Part shown: one piece after another, positions 50,691 to 52,887 of the stretch | Numbering within the stretch: position 1 is the stretch's first letter | Layout of the letters: each line of letters starts with the position of its first letter | Assembly: GCA_964571815.1 (NCBI GenBank) | Contig: CAZNDN010000014.1 | Span: 1 to 52,887 of the forward strand | DNA length: 52,887 nucleotides | Direction of reading: 5' to 3' | DNA from: CAZNDN01 sp964571815 | GTDB taxonomy: Bacteria; Fibrobacterota; Chitinivibrionia; Chitinivibrionales; WJKA01 | Made by a program: the position numbers and the translations under genes | Notes under the pieces: generated by a model | The model's input: only the letters and a program-made list of their open reading frames with translations | Told to the model about the DNA's origin: nothing | Database searches by the model: none

Positions 50691-52106
50691 GTGCCGGATC
50701 ATTTCACTACCAGGCTCGAAGAATGGTCGGGGCAACCCCGTTCGGGGGTTGCCCGCGCCCTTCGTCTGTTGATTCCCGCGGCTTTCCTCTGCGGAATCTG
50801 GATCGTATTTCGCGTTGTCAACAGCACACCCGCCGTGGCGTATTCTTCGGTTTCACCCGGGGCCGAACGGATGCCGGAGTTGGAGGTTGCGGCCGCGCCG
50901 CCCGCTCGTGCCGGCGTGGAACGCATTGCCCATGTCGTCAAGCGGGGCGACACGTTCTCCGGCATTCTGACCTCGCACGGTATCAATCCCCTTGAGATTC
51001 GGGACTACTATCACTCGTTGATCTCGGTCGGCTTCTCCCTGCTCTACCCCGGCGACTCGATCATTATCCGGCGGGCTGCCGACGGCGGACTGAAACGGTT
51101 TTCCCTGTTGAGCCGCATTCGCTGCTGGTACGAGGCGGGGGCGGAGGGCGACCGGATACGGGCCGAGAAGCGACCGGTAACCACGGCCGTGCAGATACGG
51201 CTGGCCCGGGGAACCTTGCACACCAGCCTTGCTGAGGCCATGTGGGATATCGATGTCAGGGATGCGGTTGCGTCGAAGCTTGCCGACATCTTCGCGTGGG
51301 ATATCAACTTTTTCATAGATCCCCGTGAAGGCGACCGGTTCGAGGTTATCTTTGAAGAGAAGTATGCCAACGGTCGGTTTGTGGGCTACGGCGACATCCT
51401 TGCCGCCCGGTATGTCAACAGAGGAAATACCCACTACGCGCTGGGGCTGCCGGATGCCGGCGGGCGGATGGCGTACTTCGATCGTGAGGGCAACTCGGTG
51501 CAGAAGCAGTTCCTGAAGGCGCCGCTTCGCTACAGCCGCATCTCCTCCGGCTACTCCTACCGCCGTCGTCATCCCATTCTCGGCATTGTTCGTCCGCACC
51601 TGGGTATCGATTACGCCGCGCCTCGGGGTACGCCCGTGTACGCGTCGGCCGACGGTACGGTGAGTTTTGCGGGAACCAAAGGCGGTTACGGCCGCATGGT
51701 CAAGCTTCGTCACGGAGCCGCCTACGAGACCCTCTACGGTCATCTTCGGAGTATCGCCAACGGTGTTCGCCCGGGCGCCCGCGTTCGCCAGGGACAGTTG
51801 ATCGGCAGAGTAGGGAGTACGGGACTGTCTACCGGACCCCATCTTGACTACCGAATGAAAGTCGGATCGCGGTTTGTCAATCCGTTGACAATCAAGGCAC
51901 CTTCCAAGGAGGGAGTCGCGCCTGAAGACAGGGCGCGATTCGAGGCAATGAGACTCCAGTGCCTTGCGTTGTGGGACCTGCGATTCCCGGGTTCCGAGGA
52001 GGGCTGCTTCACCCTGCACGTGGAGTACGCCTCGGGCGAGGAGGGAGCGCGGGTGAAGTATGTGGCACGAAGCGGGGGGGGGGATGCCGGCCGGTCGGGT
52101 TCTTGA
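50691..52106 (+). CDS. M23-family peptidase with LysM/OapA-like domain
   Basis: Product of 471 residues. One N-terminal membrane helix (about 24-42) is followed by a LysM-like segment (HVVKRGDTFSGILTSHGINP, 81-130) and a middle domain. The peptidase core has H303 and D307 (HLGIDYAAP), H351 (YGHL) and H384 with D386 (GPHLDYRM). The last is the HxD variant of the usual HxH, common in other phyla and compatible with zinc binding. Such MepM/YebA-like enzymes cut peptidoglycan cross-bridges during growth. The GTG start fits. The 3' end contains a run of ten G, so slippage would change its last residues. Confidence 0.9.
   Translation: MPDHFTTRLEEWSGQPRSGVARALRLLIPAAFLCGIWIVFRVVNSTPAVAYSSVSPGAERMPELEVAAAPPARAGVERIAHVVKRGDTFSGILTSHGINPLEIRDYYHSLISVGFSLLYPGDSIIIRRAADGGLKRFSLLSRIRCWYEAGAEGDRIRAEKRPVTTAVQIRLARGTLHTSLAEAMWDIDVRDAVASKLADIFAWDINFFIDPREGDRFEVIFEEKYANGRFVGYGDILAARYVNRGNTHYALGLPDAGGRMAYFDREGNSVQKQFLKAPLRYSRISSGYSYRRRHPILGIVRPHLGIDYAAPRGTPVYASADGTVSFAGTKGGYGRMVKLRHGAAYETLYGHLRSIANGVRPGARVRQGQLIGRVGSTGLSTGPHLDYRMKVGSRFVNPLTIKAPSKEGVAPEDRARFEAMRLQCLALWDLRFPGSEEGCFTLHVEYASGEEGARVKYVARSGGGDAGRSGS
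52074..52083 (+). repeat. G10 homopolymer tract
   Basis: Ten consecutive G lie in the last codons of the peptidase gene and immediately before the ATG of the next gene. It is the longest homopolymer seen in the window outside the gaps. Confidence 0.95.
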
Positions 52107-52497
52107 GACTGTACGACGGGAGATCGTTGATTCCGGTAAGGACACGCGTTACAAGCCGGGAGCGTACATCTTCGTACTCAACGGTCTGGAGTTCCTGCTT
52201 ACCCGGATGGGCGAGAAACGCCACGTCCACGGTCGTGAGCTGTCGCTGAGCCTGCTTCAGTTCGCGGAGAAACAGTTCGGCCCCATGGCGCGGAAGGTGC
52301 TGGAGTCGTGGGGTATCCACAAGACCGACGATTTCGGCTATATCGTGTACAACCTGATCGATATCGGCCTGATGAGCAGGCGCGATGAAGACTCAGTGGA
52401 GGATTTCTTCGAAGTCGAGGATTTCAATCAGCGCTTTCGCGAAAGCGAGCGTATCCGCGCGGACCGTCGATCAGTGAAGCACGCACGGTTTCCTTGA
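52084..52497 (+). CDS. Minf_1886 family protein
   Basis: Product of 137 residues matching the pattern of this uncharacterised family of Planctomycetes, Verrucomicrobia and related phyla: RYKPGAYIFVLNGLEFLLTR, HVHGRELSLSLLQFAEKQFG, then ARKVLESWGIHKTDDFGYIVYNLIDIGL. It is probably a small helical cytoplasmic protein; no function is known. The ATG at 52084 follows the G10 tract, which could itself serve as ribosome site. It overlaps the end of the peptidase gene by 23 bases. A further ATG 24 bases upstream is in frame but adds residues unlike the family. Confidence 0.82.
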   Translation: MPAGRVLETVRREIVDSGKDTRYKPGAYIFVLNGLEFLLTRMGEKRHVHGRELSLSLLQFAEKQFGPMARKVLESWGIHKTDDFGYIVYNLIDIGLMSRRDEDSVEDFFEVEDFNQRFRESERIRADRRSVKHARFP

Positions 52498-52521
52498 GTA
52501 CAGAGGGAGCATTGATTTATT

Positions 52522-52551
52522 TTGAAGGTTTGCGGAGTTGGGAGATATGCT
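52522..52551 (+). promoter_or_regulatory. Candidate promoter of tRNA-Phe
   Basis: TTGAAG (52522-52527) and TATGCT (52546-52551) are 18 bases apart, with a GC-rich stretch after the -10 as in stringently controlled tRNA promoters. Confidence 0.5.
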
Positions 52552-52577
52552 ACTCCGCCGCGGTGTGACGATAGAAT

Positions 52578-52650
52578 GCCGCTTTAGCTCAGTCGGTAGA
52601 GCAAGGGACTGAAAATCCCTGTGTCCGCAGTTCGATTCTGCGAGGCGGCA
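52578..52650 (+). tRNA. tRNA-Phe (anticodon GAA)
   Basis: A full cloverleaf of 73 bases. The acceptor stem GCCGCTT pairs with AGGCGGC (one U-G), and the D stem is GCTC/GAGC. The anticodon stem AGGGA/TCCCT encloses the loop CTGAAAA, giving anticodon GAA. The T stem CGCAG/CTGCG has loop TTCGATT. CCA is not encoded. It is followed closely by a terminator. Confidence 0.95.
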
Positions 52651-52661
52651 TTTCAAAACAA

Positions 52662-52702
52662 CCCCCGAAATTGGCGATTCCGTGCAGTTTCGGGGGTTTT
52701 TT
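52662..52702 (+). terminator. Rho-independent terminator after tRNA-Phe
   Basis: CCCCCGAAA (52662-52670) pairs perfectly with TTTCGGGGG (52688-52696), followed by TTTTTT. It is the clearest terminator in the window. Confidence 0.9.
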
Positions 52703-52792
52703 GTTGGCCCGGTCAAACGGCCCGGGCACCAAAGAACCCGCACTGCTGGTCCGGAGCCCTGTAGGGGTGGGATTATGCTTGTGCTCGTTCCC

Positions 52793-52887
52793 TCAATCCC
52801 ATACATGCTCTTCATTCCAATCGATCTCGTACCGCCGAAAATGCTCTCGCATTTCATCTTCAAATCCAACTACCTGATGGTGTTGTT
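52793..52887 (-). CDS. C-terminal tail of a minus-strand gene, cut by window edge
   Basis: Read on the minus strand from the window edge, 30 codons run to a TGA at 52795-52793. The residues VVGFEDEMREHFRRYEIDWN, ending EEHVWD, have a protein-like mix of charged and aromatic residues. The tail recalls the ends of REP-associated (Y1/IS200-like) transposases, but that is an impression from memory. The gene would lie mostly outside the window. The 90 bases between it and the terminator hold nothing recognised. Confidence 0.35.
   Translation of the reverse strand, partial: QHHQVVGFEDEMREHFRRYEIDWNEEHVWD

Noticed and set aside
52471..52869. Minus-strand frame of 132 codons across tRNA-Phe
   Set aside because: It runs through a tRNA and its terminator. 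Such antisense-tRNA frames are a common false prediction.
1..52887. CRISPR array, phage, integrase or restriction-modification system
   Set aside because: No regularly spaced repeats and no such protein families were seen. The only mobile-element hint is the 30-codon tail at the right edge, which is too short to name.

Overview
The window is GC-rich bacterial DNA with closely packed genes, many overlapping by a few bases (ATGA or TGATG junctions). It looks like an assembled scaffold, because it carries three 100-N gaps. Two of these gaps are flanked by identical 55-bp ends, so they are false gaps and the genes across them are intact. The organism is a diderm: lipid A acyltransferase, LptC, LptA, LptB, an MCE/MlaD protein, lipoproteins and an M23 peptidase are all present. 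It also has a Gram-positive-like yggS-yggT-divIVA-yggU cell-division block. A mitochondrial-mS38-like small ribosomal protein, a Minf_1886-family protein and a phosphoglycerate-mutase-like homoserine kinase fit the FCB group or a neighbouring candidate phylum. The phylum cannot be fixed from this window.

Layout. Positions 1-7372 hold envelope and accessory genes: an edge-truncated LamG-like protein, a GT2 and an ArnT-like glycosyltransferase, a PAP2 phosphatase, a promoter with two tandem STAS proteins, and a minus-strand pair (uronate-isomerase-like amidohydrolase and a cysteine-motif protein). Positions 7373-8014 are a GC-rich, hairpin-rich intergenic stretch. Positions 8015-25979 are one long plus-strand series: yggS, yggT, divIVA, yggU, purine nucleoside phosphorylase, a eukaryotic-type ileS, lpxL-like, lptC, lptA, lptB, rpoN, lipA, hpf, mlaD, HPr, hom, thrC and the alternative homoserine kinase. 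It links isoleucyl-tRNA supply, LPS export, nitrogen/PTS-type regulation and threonine synthesis.

Positions 26041-35827 hold a polyprenyl-phosphate sugar transferase, then a strong promoter and a five-gene envelope cluster: a CsgG-like protein, a lipoprotein, a 1598-residue TPR protein, a two-TM HAMP-like protein and a FlgO-like protein. Next come a HIT hydrolase and the most unusual locus of the window. This is a 1046-residue fusion of radical SAM, ArsM-type methyltransferase and a cysteine-rich C-terminal domain, followed by a thioredoxin-like protein that seems to start at a non-AUG codon. Citrate synthase, a cyclic-nucleotide-binding protein, a DUF2007-like protein, an L12-CTD-like membrane protein with an apparently leaderless mRNA, a 31-residue ribosomal protein, recD2, a small conserved protein and a Gfo/Idh/MocA oxidoreductase follow. 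The end carries tRNA-Arg(CCG), a STAS-TM-PEGA fusion, an M23 peptidase, a Minf_1886-family protein, tRNA-Phe(GAA) with a terminator, and the tail of a further minus-strand gene.

Main items for a second look: the radical SAM/ArsM/DUF5714-like fusion with its thioredoxin partner, two genes whose Shine-Dalgarno sequence points to an AUU or AUC start, the five-gene CsgG/FlgO/TPR cluster, the hom-thrC-PGM-like kinase operon, a G10 tract between the last two protein genes, and the structured region before yggS.
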